From assembly GCF_002210095.1 (NCBI RefSeq), contig NZ_AQQR01000011.1, forward strand, positions 62,001 through 126,000: a stretch of DNA of 64,000 bases. Direction: 5' to 3'. The DNA comes from Marinibacterium profundimaris. Lineage in GTDB: Bacteria; Pseudomonadota; Alphaproteobacteria; Rhodobacterales; Rhodobacteraceae. Every line of letters starts with the position of its first letter. Positions within the stretch are counted from its first letter, which is position 1. Position numbers and translations under genes: made by a program. Below, one piece after another: positions 1 through 8,377 of this stretch. The notes under the pieces are model-generated. The model was given only the letters and a program-made list of their open reading frames with translations, searched no databases and was not told the origin of the DNA.

Positions 1-207
1 GTTCTTCAGCTTTTCCTGATCGGACAGGCCGACCTCACCGCCGATCACCACCATGCCCGACGTGGCAAAGGTTTCGCAGGCGACGCGGGCGTTTGCCTCC
101 TCGGTGAGGAAGGCATCGAGGATGGCGTCGGAAATCCGGTCGCAAACCTTGTCCGGGTGACCCTCGGAAACGGATTCCGAGGTGAAGGTGTAGTTGTTAC
201 GGGTCAT
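1..207 (-). CDS. metK: S-adenosylmethionine synthetase (MetK), N-terminal fragment
   Basis: Makes S-adenosylmethionine from methionine and ATP in the cytoplasm. Only the first 69 codons lie in the window; the gene continues past base 1. The protein begins [20 protein letters not shown], the hallmark N-terminus of MetK, with the conserved EGHPDK segment that helps bind ATP and methionine, followed by DRISDAILD. The ATG at 207 is preceded by a GGAGC ribosome-binding site that is itself part of a riboswitch. It lies downstream of lnt in the same orientation, the order usual in Rhodobacterales. Expression is expected to be repressed by SAM through the leader. Confidence 0.97.
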   Translation of the reverse strand, partial: MTRNNYTFTSESVSEGHPDKVCDRISDAILDAFLTEEANARVACETFATSGMVVIGGEVGLSDQEKLKN

Positions 208-212
208 GAAAG

Positions 213-260
213 GTGCTCCATTGAGTGTCTGTCCGTCACGCCAGGAAGCCGTTGTGACGG
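213..260 (-). promoter_or_regulatory. SAM/SAH riboswitch in the metK leader
   Basis: Read on the minus strand, the metK leader holds a 7-bp stem CCGTCAC/GTGACGG closing a loop that contains AACGGCTTCCTGGC, then a short linker and AATGGAGCA just before the ATG. This matches the SAM/SAH riboswitch core, in which the loop pairs with the GGAGC that is also the Shine-Dalgarno sequence, forming a pseudoknot that hides the ribosome-binding site when SAM or SAH is bound. Seen: stem, loop and GGAGCA. Known: the class occurs upstream of metK in Rhodobacterales. Inferred: translational OFF switch. Confidence 0.93.
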
Positions 261-294
261 TGCTCGATTGGCCTATGCCGCCCGGAGGGGCTGG

Positions 295-1809
295 TCAATC
301 GGAAAGTGTCTCGATCTTTCGTGATCCCGGGGAAAGCGCCCATCCCAGCAGCAGAAGTGTCACGATCAGCCAGGGCAGATCGCCGCTGCGCGCATAGAGC
401 GTGGGCGGCAGGGGCGCGGGAAGGGCCGCCTGGACATAGCCGGTCTTGCCCAGTCCGAGGCTGTCGAGGATGCGGCCGTCGGGGGCGATGATGGCCGAAA
501 TGCCGGTATTGGCGGCACGCAGCATGGGCAGGCCCTGTTCGACCGCGCGCATCCGGGCCTGGGCCAGGTGCTGGTAGGGGCCGACGCGCTGGCCGAACCA
601 GGCGTCGTTGGTGACCTGCAGTAGGAAGGCCGCCCGCCCCGGGGCACCGTTCACGTCCTGGGGAAACACCGCCTCGTAACAGATCAGCGGCAGCGCCCGG
701 CCCAGCGGGCCGAAATCCATCAGCGCCGGTCCGGGGCCGGAGCTGTAGCCGTCGCCATCCTCGGCCGCGAGCCCCTGGATCCCGACCCGCTTGGCCAGGC
801 CGCCCAGCGGGATGTACTCGCCGAAGGGCACCAGGTGATGCTTGTCGTAGACGCCCGTCGCAAGGCCGCCCCGGTCCAGCCGGACAAGCGCGTTGTAAAG
901 CCGCCCATCCTCGTAGCGGCGGATGCCAAGCGCTACCTGCGCGTCGCCCGCGGCGGCGGATATGGCCTCGTACCAGGGGCCGGCCCGCTCGTGCACGGGG
1001 GCGATGGCGCTTTCCGGCCAGACGATCAGGTCGGGCCGCTCGCCCGCCGCGCTCAGCTCCAGCTGGCGCTGGAAGAAGACGGGGATGAACTCGGGATCCC
1101 ATTTCTGGTGCTGTGGCGCATTGGGCTGGATCACCCGGACCAGATGACCGGTCGACCCGATCCCGGGCCGTGAAAGCTGCGCCGCAACGGTCAGCCCCAG
1201 CAACAGCGCCAGCGGCACCAGCAGCGCGGGACGGTCACGGTGCAGGATCCACAGCCCCACCCCGAAGGACGCGGCCAGCGCCAGCAGGCCCAGCCCATGC
1301 GGCCCGATCCAGGCCAGCAGCGGCAACATCGGACTGTCGACCAGCGTCTGCGCGGGCGCCGCCCAGGGAAACCCCGTCATAAGGTAGGCCCGGCCGAATT
1401 CGGCCAGCCCCAGGCAAGGGACCAGCAGCAGGCCGCGCCGCAGCGCCGTCCCGGCCAGCCGGTGCGCGGCCCAGGCACCCGCCGCCCAGAACAGCGCCAG
1501 CCCGCCGGCCATGAAGATTAGCGCGAAGGGCGCCATCCAGCCATGGCGTTCGATATCCACCAGGAAGGGCTCGACGATCCACATCAGCCCGTGTGCCAGG
1601 AAGCCGGTCGCAAAGGCCCAGCCGATGCAGGCGGCGCGCCCGGCCGTGCCCGCCGCGGTCAGCAGCACCGGCAGCAATGCCCAGCCCGCCAGCGTCACGA
1701 TCCAGAGCCCGTAGGGCTCCAGCCCGAACCCCGACACGGCGCCAAGCCCGGCGGCAAGCAGCATCTGCGCCCAGGCCGGCCAGCGCGCCAGGAAAGCGGC
1801 GGGGTACAT
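295..1809 (-). CDS. lnt: Apolipoprotein N-acyltransferase (Lnt)
   Basis: Adds the third acyl chain to the N-terminal cysteine of lipoproteins at the periplasmic face of the inner membrane. The 504-residue protein has about seven hydrophobic segments in residues 10-210, then a nitrilase-type domain. The Glu-Lys-Cys triad is visible: E266 in VWPESAIAP, K323 in VYDKHHLVPFGEY and C377 in LICYEAVFP. Length is normal for the family. The gene starts 2 bp after the corC stop, so it is translated from the phoH-ybeY-corC-lnt transcript. Its stop lies about 90 bp before the metK start, the space used by the riboswitch. Confidence 0.96.
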   Translation of the reverse strand: MYPAAFLARWPAWAQMLLAAGLGAVSGFGLEPYGLWIVTLAGWALLPVLLTAAGTAGRAACIGWAFATGFLAHGLMWIVEPFLVDIERHGWMAPFALIFMAGGLALFWAAGAWAAHRLAGTALRRGLLLVPCLGLAEFGRAYLMTGFPWAAPAQTLVDSPMLPLLAWIGPHGLGLLALAASFGVGLWILHRDRPALLVPLALLLGLTVAAQLSRPGIGSTGHLVRVIQPNAPQHQKWDPEFIPVFFQRQLELSAAGERPDLIVWPESAIAPVHERAGPWYEAISAAAGDAQVALGIRRYEDGRLYNALVRLDRGGLATGVYDKHHLVPFGEYIPLGGLAKRVGIQGLAAEDGDGYSSGPGPALMDFGPLGRALPLICYEAVFPQDVNGAPGRAAFLLQVTNDAWFGQRVGPYQHLAQARMRAVEQGLPMLRAANTGISAIIAPDGRILDSLGLGKTGYVQAALPAPLPPTLYARSGDLPWLIVTLLLLGWALSPGSRKIETLSD

Positions 1810-1811
1810 GT

Positions 1812-2717
1812 TCAGTGGCTGTCGTCCGGCAGGCGCACGCGCAGGCGCTTGATCCGGCGCGGGTCGGCATCGACCACCTCGAACTCGGCGCCGTCGGGAT
1901 GTTCCACCACCTCGCCGCGCGCCGGCACCCGGCCCGAAATCATGATGACCAGACCGCCAAGCGTGTCGATCTCTTCCTCGTCCACCTCTTCGCTGTCGGT
2001 GAGCGAGCGGCCGATCTCTTCCTCGAATTCGTCGAGCGGGGTCTTGGCCAGAGCCAGGTAGACGCCGGGTTTCTCCTGCACCCAGGTGCGGTCCTCGTCG
2101 GTGTCGTGCTCGTCCTCGATCTCGCCCACGACCTGTTCGAGCAGGTCCTCGATCGTGACAAGCCCGTCGACCCCGCCGTATTCGTCGATCACCAGCGCCA
2201 TGTGGCGGCGTTCGGCCTGCATCTTGGTCAGCAGAACCCCGATCGGCATCGAGGGCGGCACAAAGAGCAGATCGCGCAGCATCGAATGCAAGTCGAACGG
2301 CGTGTTCTTGCCGTTGAACCCGTGTGTCAGGGCGAAATCCTTCAGGTGAACGAAGCCCACCGGCGTATCCAGGGTGCCCTCGTAGACGGGGATTCGGGTC
2401 ATGCCGCTCTCGCGGAAAACCTCGACCAGTTCATCGGCGGTGACCGTATCGGGCACCGCGACGATGTCGGCAGACGGGATCGCCACGTCTTCCACCCGCA
2501 TGCGGCGCAGGTTCATCATCCCATGTCTTGGAGGTTCGGGTGCGGTGATCTCGGCCTCATCGTGGCCATTCACGGCAGCTCCGGGGCTCAGCACCCCAAC
2601 TATCCGGCCAAAAAACCCACCCTGACCGGTACTTTCCTCGTCGTCCTCGTGCGCGCGCTGCGCTGCGCCAGACGAACCGTCGATATCGCCCATTTTTCCT
2701 ATCTCAAACCGGGCCAT
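1812..2717 (-). CDS. corC: CorC/HlyC-type CBS-domain protein
   Basis: A 301-residue cytosolic protein with two CBS domains (roughly residues 70-195, including FVHLKDFAL and MALVIDEYGGVDGLVTIEDL) and a C-terminal CorC_HlyC transporter-associated domain (about 205-295). The family was named for magnesium/cobalt efflux and for haemolysin annotation; the true role is probably ion homeostasis. No membrane segment is present, unlike the longer DUF21-containing relatives. The start codon overlaps the ybeY stop (TGATG), so the two are translationally coupled. The position between ybeY and lnt is widely conserved in Proteobacteria. Confidence 0.9.
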   Translation of the reverse strand: MARFEIGKMGDIDGSSGAAQRAHEDDEESTGQGGFFGRIVGVLSPGAAVNGHDEAEITAPEPPRHGMMNLRRMRVEDVAIPSADIVAVPDTVTADELVEVFRESGMTRIPVYEGTLDTPVGFVHLKDFALTHGFNGKNTPFDLHSMLRDLLFVPPSMPIGVLLTKMQAERRHMALVIDEYGGVDGLVTIEDLLEQVVGEIEDEHDTDEDRTWVQEKPGVYLALAKTPLDEFEEEIGRSLTDSEEVDEEEIDTLGGLVIMISGRVPARGEVVEHPDGAEFEVVDADPRRIKRLRVRLPDDSH

Positions 2718-3229
2718 CAGGACCCATTTGCGACGATATATGGATTTTCCAGCCCCAGTCCAGAGAGGATCTCCACCTCGAGCGCCTCCATCCGGGCCGC
2801 ATCCGCATCGTCGACGTGGTCATAGCCCAGAAGATGCAACACTCCGTGAACCACCAGATGCGTCACATGGTCCGCCATTGGCTTGCCCGCGGCACTGGCT
2901 TCGCGGGCGCAGGTGTCCCATGCGATGGCGATATCCCCAAGCGTCAGATCCCCCCCGGGATCGGGTTCGGGCGTCAGCGGATCGCCGCCGGGCGTGTCGG
3001 GCGACAGGTCCTCGGCCGGCCAGCTGAGCACGTTGGTCGGCGCGGGCTTGCCCCGGAACTCGGCGTTCAGCACGGCGATGCGGGCGTCGTCGCAGGCCAG
3101 CAGGGATATCTCTGCCGCCTCCGGGGCGAGACCCAGACGGGTCAGCGCCGCATCGGCCGCCCGGTCCGCCAGGGCCTCGAGGTCCAGCGCCTCCCAGCGG
3201 CTGTCCTCGGTGATCGTCTCCACCGGCAT
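2717..3229 (-). CDS. ybeY: Endoribonuclease YbeY (16S rRNA maturation)
   Basis: Single-strand metallo-endoribonuclease involved in 16S rRNA 3'-end maturation and ribosome quality control. The zinc motif H-x3-H-x5-H is intact as H128-GVL-H132-LLGYD-H138. Length, 170 residues, is normal. It lies directly upstream of corC, with which it shares the TGATG overlap. The previous gene on the transcript is an O-methyltransferase rather than phoH itself, an insertion into the common phoH-ybeY pair. Confidence 0.96.
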   Translation of the reverse strand: MPVETITEDSRWEALDLEALADRAADAALTRLGLAPEAAEISLLACDDARIAVLNAEFRGKPAPTNVLSWPAEDLSPDTPGGDPLTPEPDPGGDLTLGDIAIAWDTCAREASAAGKPMADHVTHLVVHGVLHLLGYDHVDDADAARMEALEVEILSGLGLENPYIVANGS

Positions 3230-3234
3230 GTCGG

Positions 3235-3882
3235 TCAGTCCAGCTTCAGGCTCAGCGCCATGTCGTCCAGCTCCCGCGTGAGAAAGCCCGAGGCAGGATC
3301 GGAAACATGGGCAAGATAGGGTTGCGAGGCGTCCAGCCGGATGTTGTCGGCGGCGACCAGGGCGCCTGCGCGCAGCCTTGGCGACAGCAGGTGCAGCACC
3401 GGCAGGTACATGCTTTTCCAGCCGTCGAGCAGCACCATGTCCAGCGGGCCCTCCACCGTTATCAGCGTCTCGCGCGCGTCGCCTTCCAGTAGGGTCACGA
3501 TGTCCCCCACCCCGGCGCGGTCAAAGCTCTCGCGCAGGGCACGGCACTTTTCGGGATGCACCTCGGTCGTGAAAAGCTGACCGCCCGTCTCGCGCAGCGC
3601 GGCGGCCAGGTAAAGCGTCGACAGCCCGAAGGAGGCGCCGAATTCCACCACCCGCCGGGCCTGCGCCCCGCGCGCCAGCATGTAAAGCAGCCGCCCCTCT
3701 TCCGGCGACACGGCCAGGTATTCGGATCCCAGGCGCACGATGTCGTCGGTGTCCTCTTCCGGCAGGAACCCGCCCCGCGCCTCGCGCGCCTCGTCCGACG
3801 CGCGCGAGGCGGCATGCAGCCGCGACAGTTCCGCGGCGATGGCGGGATCCCGGGGGAGCCACATCGGTTCAGGCGGTTTCAT
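3235..3882 (-). CDS. Class I SAM-dependent O-methyltransferase family protein
   Basis: A 215-residue cytosolic protein with a Rossmann-type SAM-binding fold: motif I is VVEFGASFGLSTLYLA, the acidic end of strand 2 is FTTEVHPEK, and motif IV is LDMVLLDGWKSMYL. It resembles the catechol/caffeoyl-CoA O-methyltransferase group (Methyltransf_24/Methyltransf_3); the substrate cannot be read from sequence. It overlaps the phoH 3' end by 14 bp and ends 5 bp before ybeY, so it is co-transcribed with that housekeeping block. Confidence 0.78.
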   Translation of the reverse strand: MKPPEPMWLPRDPAIAAELSRLHAASRASDEAREARGGFLPEEDTDDIVRLGSEYLAVSPEEGRLLYMLARGAQARRVVEFGASFGLSTLYLAAALRETGGQLFTTEVHPEKCRALRESFDRAGVGDIVTLLEGDARETLITVEGPLDMVLLDGWKSMYLPVLHLLSPRLRAGALVAADNIRLDASQPYLAHVSDPASGFLTRELDDMALSLKLD

Positions 3883-4900
3883 CGGCCTCGTAGGCTTCGA
3901 TGATCGCCGCGACCAGCGGATGGCGCACCACGTCCTTGGCCGTGAAATAGTTGAACGAGATCTTGGGGATCGACTTCAGCAGCCGTTCCGCGTCGGCCAG
4001 CCCCGAGGGCACACCGCGCGGCAGGTCGACCTGGCTGCGGTCGCCGGTGATGACCATGCGCGAGCCCTCGCCGAGGCGGGTCAGGAACATCTTCATCTGC
4101 ATCGCCGTGGCGTTCTGCGCCTCGTCCAGCACCACGAAGGCATTGGCCAGCGTCCGGCCGCGCATGAAAGCCAGCGGCGCGATCTCGATCTGCTTTTCCT
4201 CGCGCAGCTTCTGCAGCTGCTTGCCGGGCAGGAAATCGTTCAGCGCGTCATAGAGCGGCTGCATGTAGGGATCGACCTTTTCCTCCTGGGTGCCGGGCAG
4301 AAAGCCCAGACGTTCGCCCGCCTCGACGGCGGGGCGGCAGAGGATGATCTTGTCGACATGGCCCTGGATGAACATGTTCACGCCCACGGCGACGGCGAGG
4401 TAGGTCTTGCCGGTGCCGGCCGGACCAATGCCGAAGGCCAGTTCGTTCTCGTACAGCGACTGCACATAGGCCTTCTGCGCGTCGGTGCGCGGCTCGACCA
4501 GCTTCTTGCGGGTCTTGATCTCGATCGTGCCGCCCTGGAACATCTCCAACTGGTCACCGGAGGTCTCTTCCTCCTCGACCGTGTTCATGCGGATCTCGCG
4601 GTCGATATCGCCGGCCTCGACGCTCTTGCCGGCCTCCAGCCGCTGATAGAGCGCCTGCAGAACGTGGGCGGCACGTTCCATCGCACCGTCCTCGCCGTGG
4701 ATCGCCAGCGCGTTGCCGACGCGGATGATCTGCACGCCAAGCTTCTGTTCGACATCCGCCAGGTTGCGGTCGAACTCGCCACACAGGTCTATGAGCAGAC
4801 GGTTGTCAGGGAAATCGATGCGCACCCCGCGTGGGGCGCTTTCGGAAAGGGGCGGGGTCAGGGCGCCTATGGCCAATCCGGTCTCCTTGTCAGATCTCAT
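3869..4900 (-). CDS. phoH: PhoH family protein (PhoH-like ATPase)
   Basis: Cytosolic P-loop ATPase of the PhoH family, often linked with YbeY and RNA metabolism. The Walker A motif GPAGTGKTYLA and Walker B region FVVLDEAQN are intact, and a KH-like N-terminal part (IIRVGNALAIHGEDGAMERA) precedes them. The ATG at 4900 (MRSDKETGLAIG) gives 343 residues, the usual alphaproteobacterial length; the frame stays open upstream but shows no family similarity there. Shine-Dalgarno is weak. It heads the phoH-methyltransferase-ybeY-corC-lnt run. Confidence 0.93.
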   Translation of the reverse strand: MRSDKETGLAIGALTPPLSESAPRGVRIDFPDNRLLIDLCGEFDRNLADVEQKLGVQIIRVGNALAIHGEDGAMERAAHVLQALYQRLEAGKSVEAGDIDREIRMNTVEEEETSGDQLEMFQGGTIEIKTRKKLVEPRTDAQKAYVQSLYENELAFGIGPAGTGKTYLAVAVGVNMFIQGHVDKIILCRPAVEAGERLGFLPGTQEEKVDPYMQPLYDALNDFLPGKQLQKLREEKQIEIAPLAFMRGRTLANAFVVLDEAQNATAMQMKMFLTRLGEGSRMVITGDRSQVDLPRGVPSGLADAERLLKSIPKISFNYFTAKDVVRHPLVAAIIEAYEADETA

Positions 4901-4965
4901 GATCGACCGTGCCAAGATCCGGGGGACCGTGCAAGCGCAGCGTGGCGAAAATTCACGCGATTGCA

Positions 4966-4990
4966 ACAAAAGGGCCGCCCCATTGGGCGA
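4966..4990 (-). terminator. Intrinsic terminator after the small lipoprotein gene
   Basis: On the minus strand a CGCCC-AATG-GGGCG hairpin is followed by GCCCTTTTGTTG, that is, a GC-rich stem and a short T-run. It lies about 90 bases beyond the stop of the lipoprotein gene at 5081 and in front of phoH, so it would separate the OmpA/lipoprotein transcript from the phoH operon. The stem is only 5 bp, so efficiency is uncertain. Confidence 0.55.
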
Positions 4991-5080
4991 CCTGTGCCGA
5001 CTTGTCCGGCGGGATCGTGCCGTCTGCGGCCGTTCCCGGTGCATGACGCAAGGGAAGGCAGCGCCCGGTGCCCCCGTGTG

Positions 5081-5374
5081 TCAGAGCAGGTCCGGAACCC
5101 CCGAGCCGCCCTTGAAATTGCCGGTCGCGGTGTTGGGCGGGGCAATACCCGAGCAGACGGGCTTGCCGTACTTGTCGAGCCGCTGGGACAGATAGCCTTC
5201 GAGCCCGTCGTCGATGATCCAGTGGTCGCAGCCGTTGGGGTCGACCCAGATGCCCGCCTCGAGCGTGGACAGGCTCTTGCGGTCGATGAAACCGTCGTAG
5301 CTCTTGTCCTCGCCCACGCAGGCGGTCAGCCCGGTGACGATCGCGAGGGGGACGATGATCCTGGAGAATGTCAT
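5081..5374 (-). CDS. Small lipoprotein sharing a module with the neighbouring OmpA protein
   Basis: A 97-residue protein with a lipoprotein signal peptide: hydrophobic stretch IIVPLAIVTG followed by lipobox LTAC, cysteine at about residue 19. The mature part holds GIWVDPNGCDHWIIDDG, EGYLSQRLDKYGKPVC, a module repeated almost exactly in the OmpA-domain protein encoded immediately upstream on the transcript (5386-5955). It carries two conserved cysteines that could form a disulfide. No enzymatic motif is seen; an outer-membrane or periplasmic structural role is likely. The two genes are 11 bp apart and are probably co-transcribed. Confidence 0.72.
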   Translation of the reverse strand: MTFSRIIVPLAIVTGLTACVGEDKSYDGFIDRKSLSTLEAGIWVDPNGCDHWIIDDGLEGYLSQRLDKYGKPVCSGIAPPNTATGNFKGGSGVPDLL

Positions 5375-5385
5375 TCGGGGGCCCC

Positions 5386-5955
5386 TCACTGGATGCAGAT
5401 GATTTCGACGCGGCGGTTTCTGGCCATGCCGTCGCGGGTGGTGTTGGAAGCCACCGGCATCCGTTCGCCGTAGCCACGCACGTCGGAGATCCGCGCCCCG
5501 GTGGAGGCGGCGACCTTGGCCACCGAATTGGCGCGCCGTTCCGACAGGCGAAGATTGTACTCGTCCGAGGCGCGCGCATCGGTATGACCGATGATGATGA
5601 AGGCCGTGGCCGAGGATTGCGTGAAGAACTCGGCCAGGCGCTGCTTGCCGGCGGGGCTGACATGGGAACTGTCGGTCGAGAAGAACTGATCCGTGTTCAG
5701 CACGCCGCAGAGGTTGCCCCGGCGGCAGACCGGGATGCCCTGGCGGTTCACGTGGGGCGACATGTAGCCCTCGGCCCCGTCGTCCATCACCCAATGCTCG
5801 CAGCCGTCGGGATCGACCCAGATGCCCGGCACGTATCGCTCTCCGGACACGGTTGCCTGAGCCGACACGGCGTGGGGCGCCGCGATGATCTGCATCGCGG
5901 CCAGGGCCCCGACCAGCGCCAAACCCGCTACCCGGGCTCCGATCCGATCAAACAC
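5386..5955 (-). CDS. OmpA-family outer membrane/peptidoglycan-binding protein
   Basis: A 189-residue exported protein. A signal peptide (to about ...HAVSAQA) is followed by the module GIWVDPDGCEHWVMDDG, EGYMSPHVNRQGIPVC (residues about 44-77). The C-terminal OmpA domain (about 85-189) contains IIIGHTDARASDEYNLRLSE and VRGYGERMPVASN, the standard peptidoglycan-binding signature. There is no beta-barrel domain, so it is a soluble OmpA-like anchor rather than a porin. It probably pairs functionally with the lipoprotein that follows it. The pair lies between miaB and phoH, which are direct neighbours in many relatives. Confidence 0.85.
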   Translation of the reverse strand: MFDRIGARVAGLALVGALAAMQIIAAPHAVSAQATVSGERYVPGIWVDPDGCEHWVMDDGAEGYMSPHVNRQGIPVCRRGNLCGVLNTDQFFSTDSSHVSPAGKQRLAEFFTQSSATAFIIIGHTDARASDEYNLRLSERRANSVAKVAASTGARISDVRGYGERMPVASNTTRDGMARNRRVEIICIQ

Positions 5956-6383
5956 GCTTGTTCTTCCCTCGTTCTATTATTCTGCCGGACGCGGCCGGGG
6001 CCGCGACCTTCGCTGTTCTCACGCAAGGTTAAGCAAAGCCCAAGGGATTGTGAAGAAATTCCGGGAAGACCTCGCGCAGGCATAATGCCGGCACGACCCC
6101 TGCCGCAGCCCGGCCAGGCGAATCGCGCCTTTGAAAACTTGGGCGCGGCGGATCCCGAAGAGGCAAAGCGCGACATTTCGGCCGCCGCACATTTATGCGT
6201 TTCCCCGAGGCGCACAATCCACAGATTGCGCCATAATTGTGGCACATCTCCGGTCATCGCCCGCGCGTATGGGCCAGGTGCTTGGTCTTCGCCGCCAGAG
6301 TTAACTATTGCTGACCCGGAAATCTGGACGGCGTGGCCAGGCGCGGCCAGACAGGATTTACCGTCAAATTGCAGGATACCAAT
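5956..6383. other. Intergenic region between divergent ompA-like and small exported-protein genes
   Basis: About 430 bp without a supportable gene. It must hold the promoters of the OmpA-family gene (minus) and of the exported protein gene at 6384 (plus). Part of it is less GC-rich (6000-6070 and 6185-6245). A weak interrupted inverted repeat CACAAT...ATTGTG lies at 6213-6241. No tRNA or convincing structured RNA was seen. Confidence 0.4.
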
Positions 6384-6719
6384 ATGACCTCCATTTCTCG
6401 CCACATGTCGCGCGGCCTTCTCGGGATGGCCCTGGCTTCGATGATCCCGCTCGGGGCCGCTGCGCTGGATTACCCGACACGTCCCGGCACCGCGCCGAAC
6501 CAGATCACGATTTCCTGCTTCCGCGGGCTGGTCGATGCCGTGGTCTGGGACCGCCCCAACGCGGTCTTCGTCGATGACCTCGTGCGGATCGGATACGAGT
6601 ATCCGCAGGCCTACGCGATCGCGCAGACCGTCTGCCGTGACGAATATGGCGTGAACAACCCGGGCTACATGACCCAGCGCCTGCAGCAGCTGATGGCCAC
6701 CACCCCCGTCACGCGCTGA
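6384..6719 (+). CDS. Small exported protein of unknown function
   Basis: A 111-residue protein starting at MTSISRHMSRGLLGMALASM with a clear signal peptide cleaved after about GAAA (residues 26-28). The mature protein (DYPTRPGTAPNQITISCFRG...) contains two cysteines and no recognised catalytic motif. The ATG at 6384 is preferred because an AGGATA element lies about 8 bases upstream and the signal peptide starts there; the open frame reaches back to 6333. It is convergent with miaB. I do not recognise the family with certainty; it looks like a conserved periplasmic protein of roseobacters. Confidence 0.65.
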   Translation: MTSISRHMSRGLLGMALASMIPLGAAALDYPTRPGTAPNQITISCFRGLVDAVVWDRPNAVFVDDLVRIGYEYPQAYAIAQTVCRDEYGVNNPGYMTQRLQQLMATTPVTR

Positions 6720-6804
6720 GGCGGCACTTACCTGTGCAAAGAGGCCCGGGTCATGAACGCCGGGTCCGGACGCATCGGACCAGGTGCACAGGATGCGCCC
6801 GCCT

Positions 6805-6826
6805 CGCCCCGGACCATGCCGGGGCG
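6805..6826. terminator. GC-rich hairpin between convergent genes
   Basis: CGCCCCGG/CCGGGGCG, an 8-bp perfect stem with a 6-nt loop, ends 5 bp from the miaB stop codon and also follows the plus-strand gene ending at 6719. No T-run is present on either strand, so it may be a bidirectional 3'-end stabiliser or Rho-assisted terminator rather than a classic intrinsic one. Confidence 0.45.
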
Positions 6827-6831
6827 CCGGA

Positions 6832-8154
6832 TCAGACCAATTCGCCTGCGAGCGAATTGGGGCCCGACGCGGTGATCCGCACCCGGGCCAGATCACCGAC
6901 AGAGACCTTGTCCGTGGTCACGTGAACCGCATGAAGGTGATCGGACTTGCCGACCATCTGCCCCGGGTTCCGCCCCGCCTTTTCGAACAGAACCCCGACC
7001 TCGCGGCCGACCATCGCGTCCTGCGCCGCGCGCTGCTGCCTGGTGATCAGCGCCTGAAGACGCTGCAGCCGGTCGTCGGCCTCGGCCGGATCGACCTGCG
7101 CGCGTTCCGCCGCCGGGGTGCCCGGACGGGTGGAATACTTGAACGAGAAGGCCGAGCCGTAGCCCACCGTCTCGATCAGAGCCATCGTCTCCTGGAAATG
7201 CGCCTCGGTCTCTTCGGGGAAACCGACGATGAAATCGCCCGACAGAAGGATGTCGGGGCGCGCCGCGCGGATGCGCTCGATCAGGCGGATATAGCTTTCG
7301 GCCGTGTGGCTGCGGTTCATGCGCTTGAGGATAAAATCGCTGCCCGATTGCACCGGCAGGTGCAGGTAGGGCATCAGCTTCTCGCAATCGCCATGGGCGG
7401 CGATCAGGTCGTCTTCCATGTCGTTGGGATGCGAGGTGGTGAAGCGGATGCGCTTGAGTTCGTCGATCTCGGCCAGCTCTCGGATCAGCTGCGCCAGCGT
7501 CCAGTCGCCCCCCTGCGGACCTTCGCCATGGTAGGCATTCACGTTCTGGCCCAGCAGGGTGATCTCGCGCACGCCACGCTCGACCAGGTCGCGCGCCTCG
7601 GTCACCACGCGGGCAACGGGGCGCGAGACCTCGGCACCCCGTGTATAGGGCACCACGCAGAAGGCGCAGAACTTGTCACAGCCTTCCTGCACGGTGAGGA
7701 AGGCGGTCGGTCCGCGCCTGGCCTTGGCGCGGCCCTTGAGATGCTCGAACTTGTCCTCTTCGGGGAAATCCGTATCCAGCGCCTTCTCGCCGCCGCGCGC
7801 CTTCGCTTCCAGCTCGGGCAGGCGGTGATAGCTTTGCGGGCCGACGACCAGGTCGACCATCGGCTGACGCCGCATGATCTCCTCGCCCTCGGCCTGGGCG
7901 ACACAGCCGGCCACGCCGATCTTGAGATCCGGGCGTTCGGCCTTGAGCCCCTTGAAGCGGCCCAGTTCGGAATAGACCTTCTCGGCCGCCTTCTCGCGGA
8001 TATGGCAGGTGTTGAGCAGGATCATGTCCGCATCGTCGGGCGTCGCGGTCTCGACATAGCCCTGGCCACCCAGCGCCTCGGCCATGCGTTCGCTGTCGTA
8101 GACGTTCATCTGACAGCCATAGGTCTTGATATAGAGCTTCTTCGGAGCGGACAT
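6832..8154 (-). CDS. miaB: tRNA-2-methylthio-N6-dimethylallyladenosine synthase (MiaB)
   Basis: Radical-SAM methylthiotransferase that adds the 2-methylthio group to i6A37 of tRNAs. Three domains are readable in the 440-residue protein: an N-terminal UPF0004 domain starting [20 protein letters not shown] with cysteines for the auxiliary cluster (also [12 protein letters not shown] and [10 protein letters not shown]); the radical-SAM CxxxCxxC motif in [15 protein letters not shown]; and a C-terminal TRAM domain (about 375-440). All six cluster cysteines are present. It is divergent from the glycosyltransferase gene. Confidence 0.97.
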   Translation of the reverse strand: MSAPKKLYIKTYGCQMNVYDSERMAEALGGQGYVETATPDDADMILLNTCHIREKAAEKVYSELGRFKGLKAERPDLKIGVAGCVAQAEGEEIMRRQPMVDLVVGPQSYHRLPELEAKARGGEKALDTDFPEEDKFEHLKGRAKARRGPTAFLTVQEGCDKFCAFCVVPYTRGAEVSRPVARVVTEARDLVERGVREITLLGQNVNAYHGEGPQGGDWTLAQLIRELAEIDELKRIRFTTSHPNDMEDDLIAAHGDCEKLMPYLHLPVQSGSDFILKRMNRSHTAESYIRLIERIRAARPDILLSGDFIVGFPEETEAHFQETMALIETVGYGSAFSFKYSTRPGTPAAERAQVDPAEADDRLQRLQALITRQQRAAQDAMVGREVGVLFEKAGRNPGQMVGKSDHLHAVHVTTDKVSVGDLARVRITASGPNSLAGELV

Positions 8155-8377
8155 GGGGCGCGGTTCCGGATTGTCGGGAAAACGAGGGGCTGACTACCGC
8201 ATGGCGCGTGATCTTGCAATGCGCGGCGGATTGTCGGACGCTCGCCGGCGGCCGGGCCGTCCCGAAACGCACCCTTGTCGCGCGGCGGGCGGTCACGCCT
8301 TGGCCATCAGCACGGGGTATGGCACTGGGTATGGCGCCGCCGGGCCGGGCGGCCCGCGACGAGAGACGGAGCAGGTT

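Noticed and set aside
3740-5473. Plus-strand frame of 577 codons opposite phoH
   Set aside because: Shadow of phoH; His/Leu/Asp-rich translation typical of antisense to high-GC coding sequence.
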